Under the pieces are notes generated by a model, which saw only the letters and a program-made list of their open reading frames with translations, was not told where the DNA came from and made no database searches. Positions 17,106 to 26,200 of a DNA stretch of 64,000 bases are shown here, one piece after another (positions within the stretch are counted from its first letter, which is position 1; each line of letters begins with the position of its first letter). The position numbers and the translations under genes are program-made. This stretch comes from Mesorhizobium sp. B2-7-1 (lineage in GTDB: Bacteria > Pseudomonadota > Alphaproteobacteria > Rhizobiales > Rhizobiaceae), in NCBI RefSeq assembly GCF_006440735.1, contig NZ_VFUA01000002.1:62001-126000 (forward strand), given 5' to 3'.

Positions 17106-17132
17106 GGAACCATGCTCGGCGCCAACTGTTCC
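17106..17132. promoter_or_regulatory. Palindromic, divergent EcfG-type promoter (Ku / 17078 operon)
   Basis: Plus strand: GGAAC (17106-17110), 16 bases, TGTT (17127-17130), 31 bases before the Ku ATG. Minus strand: GGAAC (17132-17128), 16 bases, GGTT (17111-17108), 30 bases before the ATG at 17078. The two promoters occupy the same 27 bases in opposite orientation. Confidence 0.75.
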
Positions 17133-17160
17133 ATGTGATTGGATCGGTGAGGAACAACAC

Positions 17161-17985
17161 ATGGCGGCGCCACGCGCGGTTTGGAAGGGCTTTCTAAAAG
17201 TCGGGTCGGTCGCCTGCGGGGTCAAGTTGGTGGGTGCGACCACAGAGGCCGGGAAGGTCCATTTCAAGATTCTGAATCGCCAAGACGGCTTGCCAGTCAA
17301 AAGCGCCTATATCGATGAAGAGACTGGCGAAGTCGTTCCCTCGGAGGACCAGATCAAAGGCTTTGAGGCGGAGAAGGGCGACTTCCTCGAGATAGAGCCT
17401 GACGAGATCAAGAAGCTGAAGCTCACGTCGCAACATACGCTGGACGTGGAAGGCTTCGTTTCGATCGACGATATCGACACGCGTTATCTCGAAAAGCCCT
17501 ATTATGTCGTCCCATCTGACGGCGCCGCTGTCGAGGCGTTTTCGGTGCTGCGTGAAGCCATGGCCAAGAAGCGGGTCGCGGCGCGATCCTGCGTTGTTCT
17601 TTACCAGCGGGGCCGGGAGGTTATCATCCAGCCGTTCGGCAAAGGAATGCTCCTGACGGAATTGCGCACCCATAACGAGATGGTTTCAGAGCGCAGCGTT
17701 TTCGACGATCTGAAGAGCCCGAAGTACGACAAGGATCTGCTCGAAATTGCCGGGCTCCTGATCGACAAAAAGGTCACGAAGTTCGACCCGTCAAAGTTTG
17801 AAGACACCTACGAGGATGCGTTGATCGCTATGATCGACGCCAAGCGCAAAGGCAAGAAGCCGCCCAAGCCGGCGCCAAAGCCGAAGGAGAATGTCGTCAA
17901 CCTGGCAGCGGTGCTGAAGAAGAGCCTTGCCGCGGAGGGTATCAAGGGATCGGCAAAGGCAAAGCCTGCGCGAAAATCGGCCTAG
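17161..17985 (+). CDS. ku: Ku protein, non-homologous end joining
   Basis: A 274-residue bacterial Ku homodimer subunit that binds double-strand breaks and recruits LigD. It has the typical start (AVWKGFLKVGSVACGVKLV), the core (YLEKPYYVVPSDGAAVEAFS, LREAMAKKRVAARSCVVL), and a Lys/Ala/Pro-rich C-terminal tail. No ligD is visible in the window. In Sinorhizobium some Ku genes are known to be under the general stress sigma factor; the promoter at 17106-17130 agrees. Confidence 0.95.
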   Translation: MAAPRAVWKGFLKVGSVACGVKLVGATTEAGKVHFKILNRQDGLPVKSAYIDEETGEVVPSEDQIKGFEAEKGDFLEIEPDEIKKLKLTSQHTLDVEGFVSIDDIDTRYLEKPYYVVPSDGAAVEAFSVLREAMAKKRVAARSCVVLYQRGREVIIQPFGKGMLLTELRTHNEMVSERSVFDDLKSPKYDKDLLEIAGLLIDKKVTKFDPSKFEDTYEDALIAMIDAKRKGKKPPKPAPKPKENVVNLAAVLKKSLAAEGIKGSAKAKPARKSA

Positions 17986-18058
17986 CCGGTTCCTCAAAGC
18001 CGGCGTCGCCGTGATAGACTGCCCGGGATGCTCGCGTTCCTTTTTCGTGGGAAACTCT

Positions 18059-18652
18059 ATGTGCAACGATTATGAGCAGCACGTCGCTTGGGCTGAATAT
18101 TGCCGGATGATGGCGTCGCTGGCGCTCAAGGTCTCGGCCCATCAAACCGAATTAGACCTACCGCAGGCAGACGATGTCCGCATCAATGATCCGGCGCCGA
18201 TCATGCGCGCTGCCGGGGAGGCGATCGAACTTGCCTCCATGACGTTCGGTTTTCCCCCTTCGGGATCGAAAGGCGGGCCAGTATTCAATTTCCGATCGGA
18301 GGACCGCCGTTTTGCTGATAGCAACCGTTGCCTCGTGCCGGCGTCGGCGTTCTTCGAATTCAGAGGCACCAAATACCCAAAGGCGAAACACCGCTTCACG
18401 CTGAATGGATCGCTGTTCCTGGCCATCGCTGGACTCTGGCGTGAGGCGGCCGGCAACAAGCCGCCCACCTTCACTATGCTGACGACCGATCCCGGGCCGG
18501 ATGTCGAGCCATATCACAATCGGCAGGTGGTCGTGCTTCAGCCCGAGAACTGGAACGCCTGGCTCGACCTGTCGAAACCAGAGAGTGAGCTATTGCGACC
18601 GCTGCCGGCCGGGTCGCTATCCGTTGAGACTGTGCGGCCAGAGCGGTCCTAA
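18059..18652 (+). CDS. SRAP (YedK/HMCES-type) abasic-site protein
   Basis: A 197-residue SOS-response-associated peptidase family protein. Cys2 follows the start directly (MCNDY), the residue that crosslinks to abasic sites in single-stranded DNA. The active-site Glu (CLVPASAFFEF) and His (EPYHNRQVVVL) are present. ATG 18059 is the only start that places Cys at position 2. It lies 73 bases after Ku on the same strand and is probably co-transcribed, forming a DNA-repair pair. Confidence 0.9.
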   Translation: MCNDYEQHVAWAEYCRMMASLALKVSAHQTELDLPQADDVRINDPAPIMRAAGEAIELASMTFGFPPSGSKGGPVFNFRSEDRRFADSNRCLVPASAFFEFRGTKYPKAKHRFTLNGSLFLAIAGLWREAAGNKPPTFTMLTTDPGPDVEPYHNRQVVVLQPENWNAWLDLSKPESELLRPLPAGSLSVETVRPERS

Positions 18653-19029
18653 TCGCGCAGGGCTTCGGGCACGCTGAGTGGTCCCATTTCCAGAATTCGC
18701 TCGTAGGCGCCCTGGCGGCGCCAGACGCCACGAGGGTGTCCGTTCTCTCGGTCACGCTTCGGATCGAAAGCGACGCCGCCGAAGTGGTCGAAGAAGGCCA
18801 CCGCGACTTCGCGATCGGCGAAGCAGTGCAACCGCCATTGTTCCTGCTTGCCGTCTTCCCAAATCGCGGTCACCGCTCTTGTCCGGCAGGACATGCTGCG
18901 CTCGTCAAGAAACCGCCTAATCAGCGTGTAATTGCGGTCCATGCAGATGTCGTCTGGCAACGCGACCTGGTGCGGCATATCGCGATCGATGGTCGACGGC
19001 GGTGGAATGCTGCGGCTGCGCCTTGTCAT
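18649..19029 (-). CDS. Hypothetical protein
   Basis: 126 residues. The middle reads like a folded domain (RAVTAIWEDGKQEQWRLHCF, ADREVAVAFFDHFGGVAFDP); the first 30 residues are basic and poorly conserved in appearance, so the true start may be internal (for example Met18 or Met30). Its start overlaps the stop of the upstream minus-strand gene by four bases. Family not recognised. Confidence 0.6.
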   Translation of the reverse strand: MTRRSRSIPPPSTIDRDMPHQVALPDDICMDRNYTLIRRFLDERSMSCRTRAVTAIWEDGKQEQWRLHCFADREVAVAFFDHFGGVAFDPKRDRENGHPRGVWRRQGAYERILEMGPLSVPEALRD

Positions 19030-19328
19030 TCTAGCAATTCAAGCCGCAGCTCGCGCGGCACTTCTGGCCAGCCCGCACAACAGGCCTCAAGGGCAGCCTT
19101 GTTAGCTTTCATCCAGACCGCCGCAGCAGCATCGTCGTCTTCGGTAGGCTCTGCGTCCTCGGAAAAGCTTTGGCCGTCCCATCCTTCGAGGGCGAACATT
19201 CCGTCGGCGGCTTCCTCCGCAGTGATGCCGGCCTCGGCAAAAACGGCCTCCGCGGCAGATATACCGCGAGCCACTTCTTCGGGCGAAGCGCCTTCTAGGT
19301 TTAGGGTCATCTTCATGGATGCCTGCAT
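19026..19328 (-). CDS. Acidic hypothetical protein
   Basis: 100 residues, strongly acidic (SPEEVARGISAAEAVFAEAG; AEPTEDDDAAAAVWMKANK). An internal ATG at 19316 has AGG at good spacing and may be the true start. First gene of a two-gene minus-strand operon. Function unknown. Confidence 0.6.
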   Translation of the reverse strand: MQASMKMTLNLEGASPEEVARGISAAEAVFAEAGITAEEAADGMFALEGWDGQSFSEDAEPTEDDDAAAAVWMKANKAALEACCAGWPEVPRELRLELLE

Positions 19329-19428
19329 ATTGCCGACAGTGAACGAAATGAGAACAAAAAAGTCAAGGGACCCATTGACCGGCTAGGAATTTGTTCTCTA
19401 TCTCAGACGGATCAGCAGGAACTCATGA

Positions 19429-21950
19429 ATGGCACGGGCGGCTCGCTCGGCTGGCGGAGCTATGGGCAAAACAGCAGAGGACAATTTCAAGGTCGAGGTC
19501 TGGGACCGGGAGGAGTCCACACTGGTCGAAACCATCTCGCGGTCGCCGGATTTCATCGTGTCGCAGGCGGGATGGCAGGCTGCAATCCGGCGGCGGCCCG
19601 GAATGCTGCTCATTCATCGCAAGGCCGCGCGAGAATTCCTGGCGCTTTATCCGACGGCGCGCATCCTCGTCGCCGACGAGACCAATTTCATCAAGGACAG
19701 GCGGCATCGCTTCCTCAGCCGCGCGGCCACGGCCAGCTGGGACGCCATCATCATCACCCACTCCGCCTTCCGCTTCATCAGCGTTGCGTCCGCATTCGAA
19801 CAGCAGATGATTGAGGGCGAGCTCGCGCTCTATGAGGTCCTGCTCACCAAGGTCGAGAACGGCGATCGCGTCTCGCGCAAGCGCCTCGAGCGGCTGAAGG
19901 AGGGCCTCAAGGAACGTCTGGAGGCCCTTGCCACCCGCAAGGACGACCTGCTCACCATCTCCGAGATCGGCGTCGATCAGATCATCGTCGACGAGGCGCA
20001 GGAGTTCAGGAAGCTCTCCTTCGCCACCAACATGTCGACGCTGAAGGGGATCGATCCGAATGGCTCGCAGTGCGCCTGGGACCTCTATGTGAAATCCCGC
20101 TTCATCGAGACAAGGAATCCGGGCCGGGCGCTCGTGCTGGCCTCCGGCACACCGATCACCAACACGCTGGGCGAGATGTTCTCGGTCCAGCGCTACCCCG
20201 GCTACGCGGCCCTGACCGAGCGCGGCCTGCACGAGTTCGACGACTGGGCTTCGACATTCGGCGATGTCACCACCGAGCTCGAGTTGCAGCCCAACGGCAA
20301 ATACAAGCCGGTCACCCGCTTCGCCACTTTCGTCAACGTCCCGGAGCTGATCGCCATGTTCCGCTCCTTCGCGGACGTGGTCATGCCCGAGGACCTGCGC
20401 GACTATGTCAAGGTGCCGATGCTCTCGACGGACACGCGCCAGATCAGGACGTCCAAGCCCTCGGCCGCATTCAAGCGCTATCAGGTTCTCCTCGATGCCC
20501 GCATCAAGGCAATCGAATAGCGCGAACGCCCGCCTGAGCCCGGCGACGATATCCTGCTCTCGGTCATCACCGATGGCCGCCATGCGGCGATCGACCTGCG
20601 TCTGGTCCATCCCGACAATGACGATGAGCCGGACAACAAGCTCAACGACCTTGTCGCCAATGCCTACTGTATCTGGAAGGAGACGGCCGACAGCGCCTAC
20701 GTCCGGCCGGACGGCAAGCCGTTCGAGCGCACCGGCGCCGCGCAGATGATCTTCAGCGATCTCGGCACCATCAACGTCGAGACGACACGTGGGTTCTCCG
20801 CCTATCGCTGGATCCGCGATGAATTGGTGGGCACGGGCGTGCCGGCGGCCGAGATCGCCTTCCTGCAGGATTTCAAGAAGTCCGAGGCCAAGCAGCGCCT
20901 CTTCGGCGACGTGCGTGCCGGCAAGGTCCGCTTCCTCATTGGCTCGTCCGACACGATGGGCGCCGGCGTCAACGCCCAACTCCGGCTCAAGGCGCTGCAT
21001 CATCTCGACCTTCCGTGGCTCCCGTCGCAGATCGAGCAGCGCGAGGGCCGCATCCTGCGGCAGGGGAACCAGCACGACGTCGTCGACATTTTCGCCTACG
21101 CCACCGAAGGCTCGATGGACGCCCAGATGTGGAAGAACAACGAGCGCAAGGCCCGGTTCATCGCTGCGGCGCTATCGGGCGACACCTCGGTGCGCCGCCT
21201 CGACGACCTCGGCGAAGGCCAGGCCAACCAGTTTGCCACGGCTAAGGCCATCGCGTCCGGCGATCCGCGCCTGATGCAGAAGGCGGGCCTCGAAGCTGAC
21301 ATCGCGCGGCTCGAGCGGCTGCGGTCCGCGCATCAGGACGACCAGTTCGCCATTCGCCGGCAGCTCCGTGATGCCGAGCGCGACATCGAATACTCGACAC
21401 GCCGGATTGCCGAGATCGGCCAGGACCTGGCGCGGCTGGTTCCGACGACGGGCGAGGCCTTCGGCATGCGCGTTGGCGACCGGATATTCACGGAGCGCAA
21501 AATCGCCGCCGCGCGCTGATGACCGAGATCCTCGCCCTGGTGCAGCTCCAGCACGTTGGCGCCCGCGCCATCGCCACGATCGGCGGATTCGAAGTCGAAT
21601 ACTCCGGAGAGCACTTCGGCCAGGACGGGTATCGCTACGCCACCATGCTGGTGCGTACTGGATCCGGGACGGAAATCGAGCTGCCCGTCACCACCACGCC
21701 ACCGGGCGCGATTGCCCGGTTGGAACATATCCTCGATGCCTTCGAGGATGAACAGGGATGCTATCGTCATCGCCTCTGCTACGCGCAGAAGCGCTTGGCG
21801 ACCTATCGGTCACGCGACGGTGTCACATTCGCTTTCTCGGACGAGCTCGCCGACAAGCGCCGACAGCTTGCCGAAACCGACAAATCCCTGGCGCGTGACA
21901 TTGAGGTGCATGGCCAGAGGGGACGCGAGCAGCCGGCGCCTAGATTAACC
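19429..21950 (+). pseudogene. Broken SNF2-like helicase of an integrative element
   Basis: The C-terminal portion of a very large helicase/methylase protein. Seen are motif II (VDQIIVDEAQEFRKLSF), motif III (LVLASGTPITNTLGEMF) and motifs V-VI (IGSSDTMGAGVNAQLRLKAL, IEQREGRILRQGNQHDVV). The 5' part with Walker A is missing. A stop TAG at 20518-20520 stands where GAA-CAG-CGC is expected, so a CAG-to-TAG nonsense change is likely. A one-base loss near 21505 then shifts the C-terminal end (MTEILALVQLQHVGARAIAT) to another frame until about 21950. Three independent lesions make function very unlikely. Confidence 0.85.
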
Positions 21951-22195
21951 GAGTCGCGTTCGTCGTCGATCAGCCCAAGCCGGGCCGAAAGCTCCGGGCG
22001 CGTTCTGCAAAACCGCGCACAGCGCTCCGTCATAAACTCCTCGAACGGTCGGCGCGCGAACGCGTTATCGCGTTTTCATTTGATCGCGCCACCTCGTATC
22101 GGCGGCGAAATCACCGGCCGACAAATCGGGACGCCCTGTCTCGACATGGTAATCTCTCGCGCATTCGACGCCGCTCCACCGCAGCTTTCGCTGCT

Positions 22196-22639
22196 TTAGT
22201 GCGAGCCGGACGAAAACTGCTCCAGGGTAACGCAGAGATTAGCTATCGCGGGAGGCGCCTTCTGATTGAGCACCCTCGTCAGCCGCTCATCAGCGGTCAC
22301 GAAGCGCCAATTCCTGCTCATCGCCAGACAGATGTACATGCAATCGTAGGCCGGATGGCCAATATCCGTCGCCAGTTCGGTCGCCTTGGCGAGCAACCCG
22401 CGCATACCGAACAATTCGATATCGCTGCGCTCGAGCAAATTCGCTGCGAGCTTCGCCTCCTCGCGGCTGAGTTCGCCGCGCTGAATCTTCTTCCATAAAA
22501 TGTTGGCGCACTCGACCGTCAGAAGCTCCGGCGCCGCCAAACGATGCCTTTGCCGCAAGCCAAGCGCGAGAGGCGTGCCGTCTTCTTCCACCACCCATTT
22601 GACGGCGATGCTGGCATCGATGACGAGCGTTTCCGTCAC
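22196..22639 (-). CDS. vapC: VapC-family PIN-domain toxin
   Basis: A 147-residue PIN-domain ribonuclease. The four acidic residues are in place: Asp8 (LVIDASIAVKW), Glu in LTVECANILW, Asp in AYDCMYICLA and Asp in FVTADERL. The start overlaps the antitoxin gene's stop by four bases, the usual toxin-antitoxin arrangement. Expected to cleave RNA when freed from its antitoxin. It sits inside the decayed mobile-element region. Confidence 0.9.
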   Translation of the reverse strand: MTETLVIDASIAVKWVVEEDGTPLALGLRQRHRLAAPELLTVECANILWKKIQRGELSREEAKLAANLLERSDIELFGMRGLLAKATELATDIGHPAYDCMYICLAMSRNWRFVTADERLTRVLNQKAPPAIANLCVTLEQFSSGSH

Positions 22640-22875
22640 CGCTCGTCACGTCCTTCGCGCAGCAGGACCTCGGCGGGCGTCTGCTTGCGCCGCCCAGTGA
22701 GCTGCCGCAACTGGGCCGCCAGTTCATCGAACGAGGGTTCGACCTCCGTTTCCAAAACCTGTCTCAGAATCTCGCGATGTTCGGCTTCAGCCGAGCGCCC
22801 ATGTCGGGCGGCCCGCCTCTTGAGCTTGGCGATTAAGTCGTCGTCCAGATTACGGACGTGCAGATTCCCGGCCAT
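22636..22875 (-). CDS. vapB: VapB/FitA-type antitoxin
   Basis: A 79-residue ribbon-helix-helix antitoxin (MAGNLHVRNLDDDLIAKLKR, RAARHGRSAEAEHREILRQ). ATG 22875 has GGAGG five bases upstream; longer readings of the frame are unsupported. It should bind VapC and the operon's own promoter. Confidence 0.88.
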   Translation of the reverse strand: MAGNLHVRNLDDDLIAKLKRRAARHGRSAEAEHREILRQVLETEVEPSFDELAAQLRQLTGRRKQTPAEVLLREGRDER

Positions 22876-23120
22876 GGGGCCCTCCATGCTCTCATTGAGC
22901 ACAAAGATAGCAATCGATGGCCTCCTGATCAAGATTTCCGCCGATCGCGGTGCAGCTCGCCAAACTCGCAGTCTGTTCGGATTTGAGGAGAGAAAAAAGG
23001 GGAGGGGAAAAGAAAGAAGGACCGTTCGCAGACCGGGTGGTGCGCCGACGCTGGCGCTCAATCGCGCCCGTCGCGATCCCGGCCCGTCATCCTGCGCAGG
23101 GCTGAAGAAGCCCCGCTCGT

Positions 23121-23324
23121 CCAGTCGCCGACGATAAGCCAGTTAAAGTCACAGTCGAGCTACCGGCGCCACTCCATCGCGACCTGGTCAGGTATGCGGA
23201 GATCCTTGGACTCGACACCGGGAAGCTGCGAACCGATCCCCTGCGTTTGATCGTGCCGATGCTTGAGCGGTTCATTGCATCGGATCGCGGCTTCGCGGCG
23301 GCGAAAAGGGTGCCGAAGTCTTAG
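23121..23324 (+). pseudogene. DUF2274 fragment (conjugal transfer remnant)
   Basis: The frame PVADDKPVKVTVELPAPLHR followed by DLVRYAEILG and LIVPMLERFIASDRGFAAAK is the typical DUF2274 protein encoded after trbI in conjugation clusters. An in-frame TGA lies at 23103-23105 and no start codon follows it, so the N-terminus is lost. It marks the former conjugation region of the element. Confidence 0.7.
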
Positions 23325-23429
23325 TTGAGTTGCCTCGGAACGTGCGTGTCAACAAGTGCGCGGGCGATGCCTGCTCTGCCTGCGTCGCGATGGCTTGGTC
23401 GTCCCTGCTCCGGTCGCGCTTTGTCGGTC

Positions 23430-24203
23430 CTATCCGCCTAGGTCGATCCAGGCGGGTGCATGATCGCTCGGTTTTTCCCATCCACGGGTCTCGACATCGA
23501 CATCGGCAGCTCGAACGGTCTCCGCCAGCGACGGGCTTACGAGCAGATGATCCATCCGTAGACCTGAGCTTCGGTCGTAGCCGCCGCGATAGGAGAAGTT
23601 CCAATAGGTGTAGATGCCTTTGCCGGGGTGGACCCGGCGCGTCGCATCCACCCACCCAATGCCCAACATGCGTGCGTAAGCTTCCCTGCTTTCCGGGAAG
23701 AAGACGGCATCGCCCACCCAGCGCCTCGGAACTACGGCGTCGATTTCGGTTGGAACGACATTGTAGTCGCCACAAAGGACGGTGCGCTCTGGTAATAGCG
23801 ATCCGCTGTACTCAATCAGACGTTCGAGCCAACGTAACTTGTAGTCGAACCTGGGACCTGGCGCCGGATTTCCATTGGGTAGATAGATGCAGCCGACGAC
23901 CAGCTTGTCGACCTCCGCCTCCAGATAGCGGCTGTGCGTGTCATCGGGATCGCCCGGCAAGCCGCGGCGGCGCTCGACCGGATCCCTCCCACGCGCCAGA
24001 ATAGCCACGCCGTTGTAGGATTTCTGGCCGTGCCAGACAGCGCCATAACCGGCGTCTCGGATGGCTTCGATCGGAAATTTGTCGTCGGATGTTTTCAGCT
24101 CCTGAAGGCAGATTACGTCATAACTCGTCTCGCCGAGCCACTTCAGGAGCACAGGCAGGCGGCCGTTGACCCCATTGACGTTAAAGGTCGCGATCCTGGG
24201 CAT
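23430..24203 (-). CDS. xthA: Exonuclease III (ExoIII/XthA family)
   Basis: A 257-residue AP endonuclease/3'-exonuclease. Conserved motifs are present in order: ATFNVNGVNGRL, CLQELKTSDD (metal Glu), SYNGVAILARG, LCGDYNVVPTEIDA, SGLRMDHLLVS and KPSDHAPAWIDL (catalytic Asp-His). It acts in base excision repair at abasic sites. Encoded on the opposite strand from Ku and SRAP a few kilobases away. Confidence 0.95.
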   Translation of the reverse strand: MPRIATFNVNGVNGRLPVLLKWLGETSYDVICLQELKTSDDKFPIEAIRDAGYGAVWHGQKSYNGVAILARGRDPVERRRGLPGDPDDTHSRYLEAEVDKLVVGCIYLPNGNPAPGPRFDYKLRWLERLIEYSGSLLPERTVLCGDYNVVPTEIDAVVPRRWVGDAVFFPESREAYARMLGIGWVDATRRVHPGKGIYTYWNFSYRGGYDRSSGLRMDHLLVSPSLAETVRAADVDVETRGWEKPSDHAPAWIDLGG

Positions 24204-24273
24204 TGCTGATCTCCCTGCGTGGCTTCGCCTGGACTTGCAACGCGAGAAGCAGATGTGGGTTCAACTTCTTCGT

Positions 24274-24298
24274 GGAACTGTTCGTCCGACCGACGGTT
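24274..24298 (+). promoter_or_regulatory. EcfG-type promoter for the 24329 gene
   Basis: GGAAC (24274-24278), 16 bases, GGTT (24295-24298), 30 bases before the ATG. Confidence 0.65.
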
Positions 24299-24328
24299 GA
24301 AAATTGGTGTCAACTCATGGAGGCTTGC

Positions 24329-24505
24329 ATGGCCAGCGGCGACAAATCGAAATCCACTGAAAACCAGGAGCGCCAACCCCGGAAAGACACAGATCGAGAA
24401 AAGCAGGAAGCGGCCGCGAAAACGCCCGGCAAGACCAACGACTGGGATCGCGACGCCGTGCATGGCGACGGCGACACGGTCGGCATTGAGCCGGGCACCG
24501 AATAG
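24329..24505 (+). CDS. Small, highly charged stress-type protein
   Basis: 58 residues, almost entirely charged or polar (KSKSTENQERQPRKDTDREK, then WDRDAVHGDGDTVG), probably disordered. ATG 24329 has GGAGG five bases upstream. The promoter at 24274 points to the general stress response. Function unknown. Confidence 0.65.
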   Translation: MASGDKSKSTENQERQPRKDTDREKQEAAAKTPGKTNDWDRDAVHGDGDTVGIEPGTE

Positions 24506-24675
24506 TCCGTTCGCAGAGGCTGTGACATGTGTTTTCGGGAGCGTCCATTGCACGTCAATCTGCGGGACCGGGAGGTGCATTGACGCTGTTGGACGGATGG
24601 CTTCGAATGAGGCCAAGCACGGATTGTGCGGCTTTTCGTGTTGAAGCGAACTCTATCGGAGATCTATTTAAAGGG

Positions 24676-25317
24676 ATGCCCGCCCGCCGAAAGATCGACC
24701 CGACCACCAAGCTGGTCGCGGAGTGGCCTCTTTCCCCGGCTGCGACACGCGGATCGTCTGTGAGAGCCAGGGACATCTTCCTCGAAATGCGCGCCCGCCT
24801 GGCGTGTGACTTAAGAGATCTGCTCCGCATCGAGTCCCGCGTGCTTACATTGCGCCTGCCGGAGGGCTCGGATGTCGATGTTGATGCGGCATCGGCGATC
24901 GTGTCCAAAGCTATGCGCGACATCGAGGACCTGCCGGTGATCCCTCGCGAAGTCGAGGACATCCTGGCGATCTCCTCCGGCGAGCGGCACCGCTGGCTGA
25001 GGGACGGTCGCTTGCAGAGCGCCGGAACCAGAACGGTCAAACTTCGCGGCCGCGCTCGCAAGATCACCTTTCATGTGTTCGACCCGCGCCACATCGAAGA
25101 TGTGCTCGATCGTGACCTGGTCACCGGCTGGCGGGAAGAAGACGCGGCGAGAGCTGCCGAGAATAGGCGCCGGGCGGCCGTCAAGGCCGCCCTCAAACGT
25201 GCCCAAAAGAGCGGTCGTGCGGCTGCGGGAATTTTCGCTTGGCCCCATCGAAGAATGGAGAATGGAAGTCTCGGACGAGGAGGGCCAATTGCTCCTCTCG
25301 GTCACTGTTCGCATTGA
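24676..25317 (+). CDS. Hypothetical protein with aberrant C-terminus
   Basis: 213 residues from ATG 24676 (MPARRKIDPTTKLVAEWPLS; RVLTLRLPEGSDVDVDAASA; ERHRWLRDGRLQSAGTRTV). I do not recognise the family; the middle suggests a helical DNA-associated protein but this is only an impression. After about residue 190 the frame turns into unlikely sequence, while the other frame reads as the end of a DUF6894 protein, so the 3' end may be a recombination junction. Confidence 0.55.
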   Translation: MPARRKIDPTTKLVAEWPLSPAATRGSSVRARDIFLEMRARLACDLRDLLRIESRVLTLRLPEGSDVDVDAASAIVSKAMRDIEDLPVIPREVEDILAISSGERHRWLRDGRLQSAGTRTVKLRGRARKITFHVFDPRHIEDVLDRDLVTGWREEDAARAAENRRRAAVKAALKRAQKSGRAAAGIFAWPHRRMENGSLGRGGPIAPLGHCSH

Positions 25318-25330
25318 ACGTCACGAGTGA
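25220..25330 (+). pseudogene. DUF6894-like 3' remnant
   Basis: In the frame ending at 25330 the sequence LREFSLGPIEEWRMEVSDEE, then GQLLLSVTVRIERHE, matches the usual C-terminus of small DUF6894 proteins. There is no start of its own; it overlaps the end of the previous frame. Confidence 0.45.
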
Positions 25331-25457
25331 CGGCCGAGCTACAGATGGAGATAATTCGGGGTGAAGTCTGCATATGCTTTGAGGCGTACGACATCGGGAA
25401 TATGAACGATATTTTCCCGGAAGGTGACCAGTCCGGCCTCCCGTAGCGACGCCGCAT

Positions 25458-25700
25458 ATGGCGCAGAACACGAACGCCCGTCGTTCGTCGATCGATGGGC
25501 GCACCACGCGGCATAGCGGCTATGCCGTCAGCCAGCGCATCCGCAAGCGCATTGAGGAGGCGTTTGGATGGATCAAGACGGTCGCCGGGCAGGAGAAGAC
25601 CAAATTGCGCGGCCGCGACCGCGTCGGGTGGGCCTTCACCTTCGCGGCCGCCGCTTACAATCTGGTGCGGCTGCCCAAGCTCATAGCGGCCCCGGAATGA
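25458..25700 (+). pseudogene. IS5-family transposase, C-terminal fragment
   Basis: 80 residues of the DDE transposase end: NARRSSIDGRTTRHSGYAVS, KRIEEAFGWIKTVAG (with the DDE Glu), RVGWAFTFAAAAYNLVRLPK. The N-terminal two-thirds and both terminal inverted repeats are absent, so it cannot move by itself. Confidence 0.85.
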
Positions 25701-26041
25701 CCGCGCCCGCAGGCTGCCAACTGATCGGCCGCTGGCGGATCATCGAAGCCGATCTGTGGGATCGCGGTTACCTCAACCTCGGTGGACCCGCAACCATCAC
25801 CATCGGACCCGACAACAAAGTCGAGATCGCCTTTGGCGCCCTGCAAGCCGGCCTCGATTTGAGCTACTGCCCCTCGATAGCTCACTTCACATGGAGTGGA
25901 TGTGACGAGATGGATGAAGTCACAGGCGATGGCCATGCCGAATTGCTCGACGACGGCTCGATCGAGATCACATTCGCCTACCACAACGGCGACGAGGCCA
26001 TCCTCAAGGCTATGCGTCAGGCTTCTTCAACAGCCTCCTAG
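25697..26041 (+). CDS. Small protein coupled to the IS5 remnant
   Basis: 114 residues (CQLIGRWRIIEADLWDRGYL; EIAFGALQAGLDLSYCPSIA; DEMDEVTGDGHAELLDDGSI). Its ATG overlaps the transposase stop by four bases (ATGA). I recall similar proteins as common next to IS elements or alone in alphaproteobacteria; none has a known role. It appears intact. Confidence 0.7.
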   Translation: MTAPAGCQLIGRWRIIEADLWDRGYLNLGGPATITIGPDNKVEIAFGALQAGLDLSYCPSIAHFTWSGCDEMDEVTGDGHAELLDDGSIEITFAYHNGDEAILKAMRQASSTAS

Positions 26042-26200
26042 AGGTCGAACCTGGAACGCTTCTCCGCAACGTTCCGCAGGCGCAGTAGCGGGGACCCCGA
26101 ACTCGCGTGAGGCAGCGATCGCAAAGCGATTCTCGTCTTCCTGTTTGGAACATCCCGGCGCGCCAAATATTAGGACGCCCTAACGTCAGGGGAGCACGGG

